Below, in pieces: positions 1 through 7,238 of a stretch of 36,085 nucleotides of DNA (positions within the stretch are counted from its first letter, which is position 1; each line of letters starts with the position of its first letter). The notes under the pieces are model-generated. The model was not told where the DNA came from, did no database searches, and saw only the letters and a list, made by a program, of their open reading frames with translations. The stretch is from Oscillospiraceae bacterium (GTDB taxonomy: Bacteria; Bacillota; Clostridia; Oscillospirales; CAG-272), in assembly GCA_015063585.1 (NCBI GenBank), contig SVTW01000017.1:1-36085 (forward strand), given 5' to 3'. A program made the translations under genes and the position numbers.

Positions 1-17
1 AGGATTTCTACCGAAAA

Positions 18-55
18 GCCGCTTTCTCCACCACGTTTTTGATGGAAAAAGCGGC
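18..55. terminator. stem-loop at left edge, probable terminator
   Basis: GCCGCTTT (18-25) pairs with AAAGCGGC (48-55), and TCCA/TGGA extend the stem inward. Short T-rich stretches lie on both sides but there is no long T run, so the direction is unclear. It could end a gene lying to the left of the window. No coding sequence was seen in 1-189. Confidence 0.45.
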
Positions 56-110
56 CTTTCTGATTCAATTCTTTTTGTGGCTTTTGTTCTGCGCTGAATA
101 AATCAGCCCC

Positions 111-185
111 AACCGCAAATTCCGCGCTACAAAAAAGCATACCGTCGGCTTTTTTGAGCAGAGGCTGCGCCAATGACGCAGCCTC
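111..185 (-). repeat. hairpin repeat, copy 1, downstream of the AraC gene
   Basis: On the minus strand this begins 4 nt after the AraC stop codon. Stem one is GAGGCTGCG...CGCAGCCTC. Stem two is AAAAAAGC...GCTTTTTT, which can act as an intrinsic terminator. The 75 nt match copy 2 at 2534-2611 except for a three-base CAT insertion in the first loop of copy 2. The two copies are inverted relative to each other and bracket the AraC/MATE pair. Confidence 0.75.
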
Positions 186-189
186 ATTT

Positions 190-975
190 TTATGATGGAT
201 TGTATAGCAGGTATTCCCGAGGCGTGCAGCCAAATTCGACTTGAAAGCAACGGTAAAAGCTCCGCAAGGACTGAAATCCGCTTTCAAGTGCCGCCTCGGT
301 TACGTTTTTTTCACCCGCGCGCATCAGGAGCAGTGTCTCGCGCAAGCGCAAAACCGTAAGATAATGATTGAATCCGATTCGCAACGTGTTTTTAAACAAT
401 CGCGAAAGATAGCTCGGATGGTAGCCAAACTCCGCCGCAACCGATTGCAGGGTTATGTTTTCCCGATAGGATTGATTGAGATAGAGGAGTACGCGCGACA
501 CAAGCGTGGGATGCGTTTGCTCTTGGGTATCCTCAATGGCAACATTCTCCAGCAAAATTCCCAAAATCACATAAATATACCCTTTTCGCAACAGCTCGCT
601 ATCGGTTTGCAAAATAGACTCCACACTTGCCCGAAGCTTTTCAAACAGGACGGCGTCCGTAAAAAAATTCTCCCTTGTACGGTAGCCTGCGAGCAGGGGC
701 TGAAACTCCCGAAACAGCTCGGGAGGAATGACAAGGGACAGGCTTTTCGATGCCCGCTCCGTTCGGTAACCGTGCGCGTCATAACTCCATGCCACCGAAA
801 AATCCCCCGCCTTGAGCACTTGCCGTCGGTCGTTGATCCACACCTCTTCCTCACCCTCTGTTACCAAACAGATCTCGATATGTGTGTGGAAATGCAGGCG
901 GTAGTTTTGATTGGTGCAACGGCTTACCCCAAGGGTTCGGTTCTGTTCCCGACTCAAAAGAAATTCAGCTTGCAT
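190..975 (-). CDS. AraC family transcriptional regulator
   Basis: A 261-residue protein with two parts. The N-terminal half looks like a cupin sensing domain, with FHTHIEICLVTEGEEEV around residues 29-43. The C-terminal ~100 residues form the AraC double helix-turn-helix, with YHPSYLSRLFKN as the first recognition helix and ESGFQSLRSFYRCFQVEFGCTPREY as the second. That architecture suggests a ligand-responsive activator or repressor, often of sugar or drug-related genes. The start at 975 has an AGGAG site 5 nt upstream and lies downstream of a perfect promoter (1053-1081). The gene is divergent from the MATE transporter at 1109, its most likely target by position. The ligand cannot be predicted. 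Confidence 0.9.
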   Translation of the reverse strand: MQAEFLLSREQNRTLGVSRCTNQNYRLHFHTHIEICLVTEGEEEVWINDRRQVLKAGDFSVAWSYDAHGYRTERASKSLSLVIPPELFREFQPLLAGYRTRENFFTDAVLFEKLRASVESILQTDSELLRKGYIYVILGILLENVAIEDTQEQTHPTLVSRVLLYLNQSYRENITLQSVAAEFGYHPSYLSRLFKNTLRIGFNHYLTVLRLRETLLLMRAGEKNVTEAALESGFQSLRSFYRCFQVEFGCTPREYLLYNPS

Positions 976-1052
976 GGCGTCTCCTTTTTATGTATAAAAA
1001 TGGCACACTTTTTTCACGATCTTGCAAGAAGTCGTCATAATATTATGTTATC

Positions 1053-1081
1053 ATTATACTACTTCATCGAAGCTCTGTCAA
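1053..1081 (-). promoter_or_regulatory. sigma-A promoter of the AraC gene
   Basis: On the minus strand TTGACA (1081-1076) is followed after exactly 17 bp by TATAAT (1058-1053), a full consensus match. The predicted start is near 1046, giving a leader of about 70 nt. Confidence 0.85.
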
Positions 1082-1092
1082 TAGGCTTCGAT
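1066..1092. promoter_or_regulatory. candidate operator, inverted repeat over the AraC promoter -35
   Basis: ATCGAAGC (1066-1073) and GCTTCGAT (1085-1092) form a perfect 8-bp inverted repeat with an 11-bp spacer. The araC -35 box sits in the spacer and the MATE ribosome binding site begins just beyond. A regulator bound here would cover the araC promoter, so autoregulation is plausible. This is inferred from position only. Confidence 0.4.
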
Positions 1093-1108
1093 CAAACAGA
1101 GGTATTTT

Positions 1109-2530
1109 ATGAATCTAAAAACCATGCAGACACTCCCAAGCAATCCGGACCGACCGCAATCCCCCATGCTTTTTTCCAACCGTGAAATTTTGCGTCTCAC
1201 AATTCCGCTGATCCTGCAACAGGTGCTCAGCATCACAATCGGCGCGGTGGACACCATGATGGTTGCCGCAGCAGGAGAAACCGCGGTTTCGGGTGTATCC
1301 TTGGTCAACACGCTCGACACCATGCTCGTGTTACTGTTTTCATCTATGATAACGGGCGGATCGGTTTTGATCTCGCAAGCCATCGGACGCCGCGACGAGC
1401 GCGACGCACGTACAGCGGCAAAGCAACTGCTCTACATCTCAACGCTCATCGCCGCCGCAGTTACCCTGATTGTGGTAATCTTCCGCGTCCCCCTTCTGCA
1501 CCTGCTGTTTGGCAAGGCAGAGGACGCCGTTATGGACAGCGCGCTTTCCTATTTCTTTTTTGTATCGCTCTCCTTCCCCTTTCTTGCAATTGAGAACTCA
1601 GGAGCCTCGATCTTCCGCGTACACGGAAATTCCCTGATTGGATTGAAGCTTTCGATCATACTGAACCTGCTCAACGTCAGCGGAAACGCACTTTTGATCT
1701 ACGTTTTCCATATGGGTGCGGCAGGCGCGGCGATCTCAACGCTCTTTTCTCGTCTTGTCGGCGCCGCTGTCATGCTGGTACTGATGACCCGAAAACAGAA
1801 TCCTTTCCGCATTGAACGCTTGCTTCATTACCGCCCCGATGCGACCATGATCCGATCGATCCTGCGCATCGGAGTCCCGAACGGAATTGAAAACGGCATG
1901 TTTCAATTTGGCAGACTCATGACGCAAAGTCTTGTATCCTCGCTCGGCACAACGGCAATCGCCGCGAATGCTGTTGCGCTCACCCTGGCAAATTATCAAT
2001 ACATGCCCGGCAACGCGCTTGGCGGTGTGATCATTCCCGTTGTTGGCAGATGTGTAGGAGCGGGTGAACAAAAGCAGGCAAAATACTATTCGCGCCTTTT
2101 TGTGGGGGCGACCTACGTTTTGATCTGGCTTGTGGTCCTGGTCACCGTGCTGTTTGCCAAGCCGATCATTTCGGTCTATGACCTCTCTGCCGAATCGGCG
2201 GCGCTTACGCATCAGCTGGTCATTTATCACTGCATCACGGCTTCCCTGATTTGGCCCATTGCCTTTACGCTTGCGGTTCCCTTTCGTGCGGCAAGTGACG
2301 TACGCTTCCCGCTCGTGATCTCAGTGTTTTCCATGTGGGTATTCCGCGTTGCGTTCAGCTACGTCTTCGCGCTGGAGCACATTTCCCTGTTCGGGGTGAC
2401 GATCCCCGGTCTTGGGCTGGGTGTTTTGGGCATCTTTATTGCCATGACGCTTGATTGGATCTTTCGCGCCGTACTCTTTCTCTACCGCTACCTCAGCGGA
2501 AAATGGCTTATGCACTACAAGCCCCTCTAA
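1109..2530 (+). CDS. MATE family efflux transporter
   Basis: A 473-residue polytopic membrane protein with about twelve hydrophobic segments in two halves, as in the MATE family of Na+ or H+ antiporters that export drugs and other organic cations. Near the start, LTIPLILQQVLSITIGAVDTMMV is typical of MATE helix 1. The first helix of the second half begins near ILRIGVPNGIENGMFQFGRL. ATG 1109 has an AGAGG site 6 nt upstream. The gene is divergent from the AraC regulator across 133 bp, suggesting it is that regulator's target. It is not closely similar to the second MATE protein at 2733-4112. The substrate is unknown. Confidence 0.9.
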   Translation: MNLKTMQTLPSNPDRPQSPMLFSNREILRLTIPLILQQVLSITIGAVDTMMVAAAGETAVSGVSLVNTLDTMLVLLFSSMITGGSVLISQAIGRRDERDARTAAKQLLYISTLIAAAVTLIVVIFRVPLLHLLFGKAEDAVMDSALSYFFFVSLSFPFLAIENSGASIFRVHGNSLIGLKLSIILNLLNVSGNALLIYVFHMGAAGAAISTLFSRLVGAAVMLVLMTRKQNPFRIERLLHYRPDATMIRSILRIGVPNGIENGMFQFGRLMTQSLVSSLGTTAIAANAVALTLANYQYMPGNALGGVIIPVVGRCVGAGEQKQAKYYSRLFVGATYVLIWLVVLVTVLFAKPIISVYDLSAESAALTHQLVIYHCITASLIWPIAFTLAVPFRAASDVRFPLVISVFSMWVFRVAFSYVFALEHISLFGVTIPGLGLGVLGIFIAMTLDWIFRAVLFLYRYLSGKWLMHYKPL

Positions 2531-2533
2531 AAA

Positions 2534-2611
2534 GAGGCTGCGTCATCATTGGCGCAGCCTCTGCTCAAAAAAGCCGACGGTATGCTTTTTTGTAGCGCGG
2601 AATTTGCGGTT
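2534..2611 (+). repeat. hairpin repeat, copy 2, downstream of the MATE gene
   Basis: Starts 4 nt after the MATE stop codon. It has the same two stem-loops as copy 1 (111-185, opposite strand): GAGGCTGCG/CGCAGCCTC, then AAAAAAGC/GCTTTTTT. The match is base for base except for CAT inserted in the first loop. The second stem followed by T residues probably terminates the MATE transcript. Confidence 0.75.
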
Positions 2612-2638
2612 TTCGACTGCAAAGCAGTCGAAAACCGC
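2606..2638. repeat. perfect 15-bp stem-loop
   Basis: GCGGTTTTCGACTGC (2606-2620) is separated by AAA from its exact reverse complement (2624-2638). It overlaps the end of repeat copy 2 and is absent from copy 1. It is one of several hairpins packed between the two convergent MATE genes, and a small GCC-GCAA-GGC hairpin follows at about 2647-2656. Function unknown. Confidence 0.7.
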
Positions 2639-2665
2639 GGTGTTTAGCCGCAAGGCAAAAACGTC

Positions 2666-2707
2666 GGGGGTGAGTACCAAATGCATTTTTGCATTTGACT
2701 CACCCCC
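2666..2707. terminator. long hairpin, likely terminator of the second MATE gene
   Basis: GGGGGTGAGT (2666-2675) pairs perfectly with ACTCACCCCC (2698-2707), and an inner CAAATGCA/TGCATTTG stem extends it. TTTT follows on the plus strand, and a T run (GTTTTTGCC) follows a few bases later on the minus strand. It lies between convergent genes and could stop transcription in both directions. Confidence 0.7.
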
Positions 2708-2732
2708 TTTTAGTAGAACGCACGCTTATGCC

Positions 2733-4112
2733 TTAAGGGCAGGTTTTTGTTTTTTTCTTCATCTCGCGCAGGATCCGCAGCAACAAAAAGCCGCCGAGAA
2801 TTGCCGCCAAGAGATTGACACCGACAAAATTGACCCAGATTCCGTCGAGTCCAAGAGACCAAAGTGCCCCCAGCATCAGAATCGGGAACGCAAAAGCGAC
2901 CGCAACCGACATTAGCGTTGCAAGCATCGGCTTTTCAATGGCACTCAAAAAACTTTGCGTTGTCACAACAAACCAGCGGAACAAATACGCAAAGCAGAAC
3001 AGTCGGATCGCCCCTGTTGAGAGGTCCAAAAGCAACGCGTCCTCCGCATTTGCAAAGAGTGACGCGATTTGGTGCGGAAAGAAAAACAGCAGTGCCGTTG
3101 AGATCAACCCAACGATCGACGTACCGATATAGGCAGTTTTGACGATCTTTTTTACCCTGTCGTAATTCTCCGCGCCCCAATTGTAGCCGATGGCGGGCGC
3201 GAGTGAATCGGCAATGCCGTAAAGCAGAGGCCAGCACAGGTCGCTTGAATACATCAAAACCGCATAAACGGCAACCGCGGTTGTGCCGCCGCCCTCACCG
3301 AGTATTTTTGCTCCGAGCGTCATGAGAGAAATATTCATTACAACCGAGGTAACACGCCCCGCGATGTTGCTCAGAAAAATGGGGGATCCGCAAGCGGCTA
3401 TCTCACGGAACATGGAAAGGTGAAATCGCGGGCGCACAAATTTCAGGAGTGCCTTTTTCAGGAGGAACGGAAGTGAGGCGATCACCGAGCACGCACACAT
3501 TGAGATGCAAGTTGCGAGAGCCGACCCCGTTACGTCCATATTGAGTCCAAACAAAAAGAAGGACAAAAGCGCGATCGTTAAAAGATTGGAGCCGATGTTG
3601 ATCGCCATGCTTGATTTGATGTATCCGCTGATGCGCAAATAATTATCCATCGCGAAAAAGAGCGTTGTGAGCGGACTGCAAAGCGCATAGGTACGCAGAT
3701 ATTTGACCGACGTTTCAAGCAGTAAATCGTCAGCCCCCATCAGGCTCGCAAGCGGCTCTGCCGCAAAAAACATAATGCTTCCCATAATCACCGACGAGAT
3801 CAGGATCATTACCACCGAGCAGGAAAAAACGTTGTTTGCCGTGGCATGATCCTTTTTTCCAAGCGCAATGGAGATGGGAACGGAAGCACCGACTCCGATC
3901 AGATCCGCCAAGGAAAAGTTGATCATAACCAACGGAAAGGCAATGTTAACGGCGGCAAAGGCTGCCTCGCCCAAGATCTGACCGATGAAAATCCCCTCAA
4001 TGATGCTGTAAACCGACATGGCAAACATGCTGATCATGCCCGGCAACGCGATCACAAAAAACAATTTTCCGGGCTTCATGGTAGCATACATCACTTCAGC
4101 CTTTGTACTCAT
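2733..4112 (-). CDS. MATE efflux transporter, MepA-like
   Basis: A 459-residue membrane protein with about twelve hydrophobic segments. The opening MKPGKLFFVIALPGMISMFA, followed by YSIIEGIFIGQILGEAAFAAVNIAFPLVM, is typical of the MepA branch of the MATE family, which exports cationic compounds including dyes and biocides. ATG 4112 has a GGGAG site 8 nt upstream. The gene has its own perfect promoter (4409-4437) and an unusually long leader of about 290 nt holding a tandem structured motif, so RNA-level control is likely. It is convergent with the other MATE gene. The symbol mepA is not assigned because orthology cannot be tested here. Confidence 0.88.
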   Translation of the reverse strand: MSTKAEVMYATMKPGKLFFVIALPGMISMFAMSVYSIIEGIFIGQILGEAAFAAVNIAFPLVMINFSLADLIGVGASVPISIALGKKDHATANNVFSCSVVMILISSVIMGSIMFFAAEPLASLMGADDLLLETSVKYLRTYALCSPLTTLFFAMDNYLRISGYIKSSMAINIGSNLLTIALLSFFLFGLNMDVTGSALATCISMCACSVIASLPFLLKKALLKFVRPRFHLSMFREIAACGSPIFLSNIAGRVTSVVMNISLMTLGAKILGEGGGTTAVAVYAVLMYSSDLCWPLLYGIADSLAPAIGYNWGAENYDRVKKIVKTAYIGTSIVGLISTALLFFFPHQIASLFANAEDALLLDLSTGAIRLFCFAYLFRWFVVTTQSFLSAIEKPMLATLMSVAVAFAFPILMLGALWSLGLDGIWVNFVGVNLLAAILGGFLLLRILREMKKKTKTCP

Positions 4113-4240
4113 TCTCTCACAACTCCCTTCATAACCGATCGAAAAGGCAAGCCAACGGAAGACAGAACCGCAAGGGCAGCTCTGCTTCAGACCGTTTTGA
4201 CTGCTCCTCGCAAATAAAAGCGCCGAACAAGACCGCTCCG

Positions 4241-4360
4241 TTTTACGCCCTTATCCGGCTGATACAAATACGCTGTATCTCCTCCGAGCGTAAAAGGAAA
4301 GCGACATCTTATCCGGCGCTATATTTACGAACATAGCATCCTCCGATGACTGCGATTTCC
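4241..4360 (-). ncRNA. candidate tandem riboswitch-like leader of the MepA-like MATE gene
   Basis: Two consecutive units lie in the leader, read on the minus strand. Unit A (4360-4296): GGAAA/TTTCC outer pairing, CAT/ATG, then CGGAGGA (4345-4339), a GCTAT/ATAGC hairpin, and GCCGGATAAG (4317-4308). Unit B (4295-4241): TTTTACGC/GCGTAAAA outer stem, CGGAGGA (4286-4280), a GATACA/TGTATC hairpin, and GCCGGATAAG (4259-4250). The loop sequences are identical while the paired helices differ in sequence but keep their pairing, as expected for a conserved RNA fold. A later segment CGGCGCT..TATTT (4225-4212) can pair with unit A (AAATA..AGCGCCG, 4326-4314), offering an alternative fold. Guanidine-IV (mepA-motif) riboswitches are known upstream of MATE genes in Clostridia, but I could not check a match. 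The rest of 4113-4485 shows a GAAGCAGA/TCTGtCTTC stem near 4150-4190 and no gene. Confidence 0.55.
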
Positions 4361-4408
4361 ACTCTATTATATGCAAAAAGACTGCAACGCAACCTCTTTT
4401 ACGTGTAG

Positions 4409-4437
4409 ATTATACCATAGAAATCGGTGCTTGTCAA
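4409..4437 (-). promoter_or_regulatory. sigma-A promoter of the MepA-like MATE gene
   Basis: On the minus strand TTGACA (4437-4432) and TATAAT (4414-4409) are separated by 17 bp, a full consensus. The predicted start near 4402 leaves a leader of about 290 nt. A second TATAAT (4371-4366) lies downstream but lacks a good -35. Confidence 0.85.
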
Positions 4438-4485
4438 TGGAAAACGGAGAATTCCCGAGAAAGTTAACAAAGCTCCTACGCCGCA

Positions 4486-4962
4486 TCACGACTCCACTAC
4501 AAGCTTACCGCAGATATGCTCGGGCGCAAGACAGAGCAAAACCGTGTTGTGCGCGTGCTGCGCAATCTCGGCTTTGATATATGCCTCGTTGTCGGTAAAC
4601 TTATGGCAAAGCCGCTCGGTAATATCCGCAACGGTTGCGGGGTCGTCTATGATCTCGATTTTTCCGAACACCACCACGCTCCGAACCGTAAGCGCCCAAT
4701 CGCCTGCCTTGCGGACGCCCTGTTCAAACAAGCAAAACGAAGCTTTATTGTTTCTGCGCAAGGCATCCTCACGGTGCCCCGCGCGTCCGCTGTGAAAATA
4801 GATCTTGCCGTCATTCTCATTGTAAAAATGATTCATCGGCATGCCATACGGGTAGTCCCCGTCACCGATCACGCTCAGAACACCGCGTGTTTCGCGTTTC
4901 AAGAGCGTAACGCATTCCTCCTTGGAAATCTGTTTGTTCTTTCTTCTTAATTCTCTGAACAT
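4486..4962 (-). CDS. pyridoxamine 5'-phosphate oxidase family protein, NimA-like
   Basis: A 158-residue protein of the FMN-binding split-barrel fold. It begins MFRELRRKNKQISKEECVTLL and continues with RGVLSVIGDGDYPYGMPMN, KIYFHSGRAGHREDALRRN and RSVVVFGKIEII, the pattern of NimA-like reductases linked in some bacteria to 5-nitroimidazole resistance. Most relatives are uncharacterised flavin proteins, so resistance should not be assumed. ATG 4962 is chosen over an upstream ATG (4986) because GGGAGG lies 7 nt before it. It follows the 3-epimerase gene by 42 nt with no terminator between, so it may be the last gene of the araD operon. The link to pentose metabolism is unclear. Confidence 0.82.
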   Translation of the reverse strand: MFRELRRKNKQISKEECVTLLKRETRGVLSVIGDGDYPYGMPMNHFYNENDGKIYFHSGRAGHREDALRRNNKASFCLFEQGVRKAGDWALTVRSVVVFGKIEIIDDPATVADITERLCHKFTDNEAYIKAEIAQHAHNTVLLCLAPEHICGKLVVES

Positions 4963-5004
4963 CTCTCTGCCTCCCGCCACAGTCAACCGAAATGCCTTTT
5001 TTCA

Positions 5005-5889
5005 TCAATCGGAAGATCCGGAGCGCATGAGCACCGCATCGATCTTCCCGCGCAAGAAGCGCGCCGCGTTTTCAATGTTCTCGCGGTAATGTTCCTCGCC
5101 ATGATACCAAAATTCGCCGGTGAACATGCGAACGCCTTGCCCGCAAAGAACCGTTAGGCAACGCTCGTATTCGGTGTGCCCGTCCGCCTGACCGAAAAGC
5201 ATGTCGCGGTAGAGCCCCGGCTTTGTTTCCTTCAAATGCGCGGCAAAGGTATGTGCGGCGCCCTTTTCAAGGTCACGCGCAACGTCGGTGCCGTACAGCA
5301 CGGCGGCATTTTTCAGGTTTCCGATATCGGGATACATACCAAGGTAGGGAGAATCGATCTCGGCGACGTAGCGCATCCCCTTCTCCACGGTGTCAAGGAA
5401 CGGGGTTTCCATCGTTTCAAATCCGAGCAGGACCCCTTTCATGGCTGCCATTTCCACCGCTGTACGCAAATTCTGCAAAAACCAACGGCGTGTATCGGCG
5501 TCACCGTTTTCGTAATAAACGTCGTAGCCCGCAAGCTGAATGATGCGAATGCCGATCCGTTCCGCAAAAGCAACTGCCTTTTGCATGATTTCCAAAGACC
5601 GTGCGCGGATCTCGGGATCATGCGATCCAAGCGGATATTTTCTGTGTCCGCTCAGGCACATCGTGCGGATCGGAACACCGGTTTCGGCAATTGCCGCGAG
5701 AATTTCGCGCTGTGTTTCCTCGCTGTCAAGACGCGAGAGCTTTTTGTCGGTCTCGTCGATCGAGATCTCCATATAGTCAAAGCCGCATTCACGTGTGAGG
5801 ATCAGCTTTTCCCGCCAGGAGAGGTCGGGCATTGCTTTTTCATACAGACCGAGCGAATACGGTGCGCTTACAGCTCCTGCTTCAGCCAT
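5005..5889 (-). CDS. ulaE: L-ribulose-5-phosphate 3-epimerase (UlaE/SgbU type)
   Basis: A 294-residue TIM-barrel sugar-phosphate epimerase that interconverts L-xylulose-5-phosphate and L-ribulose-5-phosphate in the cytoplasm. Family signatures are SLGLYEKAMPDLSW at the start, CGFDYMEISIDETDKKLSRLD, MCLSGHRKYPLGS, and the metal/catalytic segments GFETME, YPDIGN, AHLKET and TGEFW. ATG 5889 is preferred over an ATG at 5922 because GGAGG lies 8-9 nt upstream and the protein then starts where relatives start. The start overlaps the end of the previous gene by 22 nt, indicating translational coupling. With AraD it makes a two-step route to D-xylulose-5-phosphate. The matching kinase or decarboxylase is not in the window. 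Confidence 0.88.
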   Translation of the reverse strand: MAEAGAVSAPYSLGLYEKAMPDLSWREKLILTRECGFDYMEISIDETDKKLSRLDSEETQREILAAIAETGVPIRTMCLSGHRKYPLGSHDPEIRARSLEIMQKAVAFAERIGIRIIQLAGYDVYYENGDADTRRWFLQNLRTAVEMAAMKGVLLGFETMETPFLDTVEKGMRYVAEIDSPYLGMYPDIGNLKNAAVLYGTDVARDLEKGAAHTFAAHLKETKPGLYRDMLFGQADGHTEYERCLTVLCGQGVRMFTGEFWYHGEEHYRENIENAARFLRGKIDAVLMRSGSSD

Positions 5890-7226
5890 GCGGCAATCTC
5901 CTCCATATATCCGATATCCCAAAGCATCGAGCTGAGCTGGAATTTATCGCGCACGTCACGCGAGCAGATAAAGGCATCTACCGTTTCCTGCTTGCCAATT
6001 CCGATCTCCTCAGGTGTTGTAGGCATACCGATTGCCTTCATCAGCGCCTCAATTTCGGCAAACGAGGAGGCTGTTTCGGCAATTTTGAGCACCGTATCCC
6101 AATTGGAGATCGTTGTCTCCGCCCGCTTCATGCGTCCGCTTTTTTCATTCTTTTGTGCCGTTTGCTCCATCACAACAAATTGCTCCGCCGTAGCTCCGAA
6201 CACACGGCGCAAATTTTGCTCCCACGCGATCGGGTCAAACGCATCGGCGGCAGCCTCTACGCGTTCCATGGTCGGCTTCAACGTTTTCAAGCGCTCATAA
6301 ATTTTCAGCACCAGCAGAGTTCCCACTCCAACCTGAATGCCGTGAAGATCGCTCTCTTCTCCTCTTGCCAGCGCAGCCATCTCCCAGCAATGCGAAAAAT
6401 AGTGTTCAAGACCCGACGCCGGACGCGAAAGTCCCGCAAATGCCATGGCAATGCCGGACAGGATCAAGCCCTCCGTAATCGCCGTGATCGCCTCGGGGTC
6501 GCGCTCCTTAACGCCGCGTGCACCCGATGTGATCCGATCCAGGGAAACACGCACCAAGCGCTCAATTTCGGGACAATACTCCTCACCTCGAATCAAATGT
6601 GCCAGCTTCCACTCACAGAGTGCCGAGAATTTACCGAGCATATCGCCAAGCCCCGCTTGCAGCATGCGCATCGGTGCCTGTGACAGGATATCCACGTCAC
6701 AAATCAGCGCGGCGGGCAGGCGTGCCTTGAGAGACAGCTTGACCTGATTGACCTCCATTGCCGCGGTATCCGACGCGTAGCCGTCCATAGAAGGTGCGGT
6801 TGCAACCACAACCTCGGGCAGCCCCGAAATATTGGAGATCATTTTGCAAAGGTCATTCATCACACCGCTTCCGACACAAAGGATCGCATCGCAAGAGCGG
6901 TCATAATTGAGTACGATGCTACCCTGTGCAAACTCACTCGGTGCAATTCTGCCCCCTGCCTCGCAGGGAATGATATGGGTGGTAAACGGGACGCTGTTCT
7001 CGCGCAAAAGCGCCTCCACGCGCCGTCCCGCCGCCTCATACTCATTGGCATCGGTTACAAGAAAGGGCTTTTTGATAGAAAGCTCACGCAAAACATCGAT
7101 CAGCTTTGGCAAAACACCTCTGCCAACGACAATGGATTGGATTCCCAACGCCGCGTGCGTTTTGCCGCAATCGCAAACAAAGGGCTGGGAGATCAAGCGG
7201 TCGGGTGTCAAATTGGAAAATAACAT
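5868..7226 (-). CDS. sn-glycerol-1-phosphate dehydrogenase family protein (AraM/EgsA type)
   Basis: A 452-residue member of the iron-alcohol-dehydrogenase/glycerol-1-phosphate-dehydrogenase superfamily. The nucleotide-binding segments are GSGVMND (119-125) and TAPSMDGY (143-150). Likely metal ligands are D195 (GLGDMLGKF), H275 (SGLEHYFSH) and H295 (LHGIQVG). Bacillus subtilis AraM, which lies in the arabinose operon, reduces dihydroxyacetone phosphate to sn-glycerol-1-phosphate, and the operon context here is similar. This protein is some 50 residues longer than AraM. ATG 7226 has an AAGGAGG site 6 nt upstream. It lies 12 nt after araD and overlaps the 3-epimerase gene. Activity on another sugar phosphate is possible. 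Confidence 0.85.
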   Translation of the reverse strand: MLFSNLTPDRLISQPFVCDCGKTHAALGIQSIVVGRGVLPKLIDVLRELSIKKPFLVTDANEYEAAGRRVEALLRENSVPFTTHIIPCEAGGRIAPSEFAQGSIVLNYDRSCDAILCVGSGVMNDLCKMISNISGLPEVVVATAPSMDGYASDTAAMEVNQVKLSLKARLPAALICDVDILSQAPMRMLQAGLGDMLGKFSALCEWKLAHLIRGEEYCPEIERLVRVSLDRITSGARGVKERDPEAITAITEGLILSGIAMAFAGLSRPASGLEHYFSHCWEMAALARGEESDLHGIQVGVGTLLVLKIYERLKTLKPTMERVEAAADAFDPIAWEQNLRRVFGATAEQFVVMEQTAQKNEKSGRMKRAETTISNWDTVLKIAETASSFAEIEALMKAIGMPTTPEEIGIGKQETVDAFICSRDVRDKFQLSSMLWDIGYMEEIAAWLKQEL

Positions 7227-7238
7227 TTCTCGTCCTCC

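Noticed and set aside
241-1185. Long plus-strand open frame opposite the AraC gene
   Set aside because: It overlaps a clear AraC protein on the other strand, has no recognisable domain, and runs through the promoter region and into the MATE gene.
65-2915. Shared peptide encoded at 65-250 (minus) and 2451-2915 (plus), containing RSLCSKKPTVCFFVARNLR
   Set aside because: The similarity arises because both frames cross the two copies of the hairpin repeat; the frames otherwise differ and overlap real genes or terminators.
4366-4371. Second promoter for the MepA-like gene at TATAAT 4371-4366
   Set aside because: No acceptable -35 at 16-18 bp; the promoter at 4409-4437 is a perfect consensus.
4113-4408. 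TPP, SAM, ykkC (guanidine-I), mini-ykkC or T-box leader upstream of the MATE gene
   Set aside because: I found none of the hallmark sequences of these classes that I know; the tandem CGGAGGA/GCCGGATAAG motif is different.
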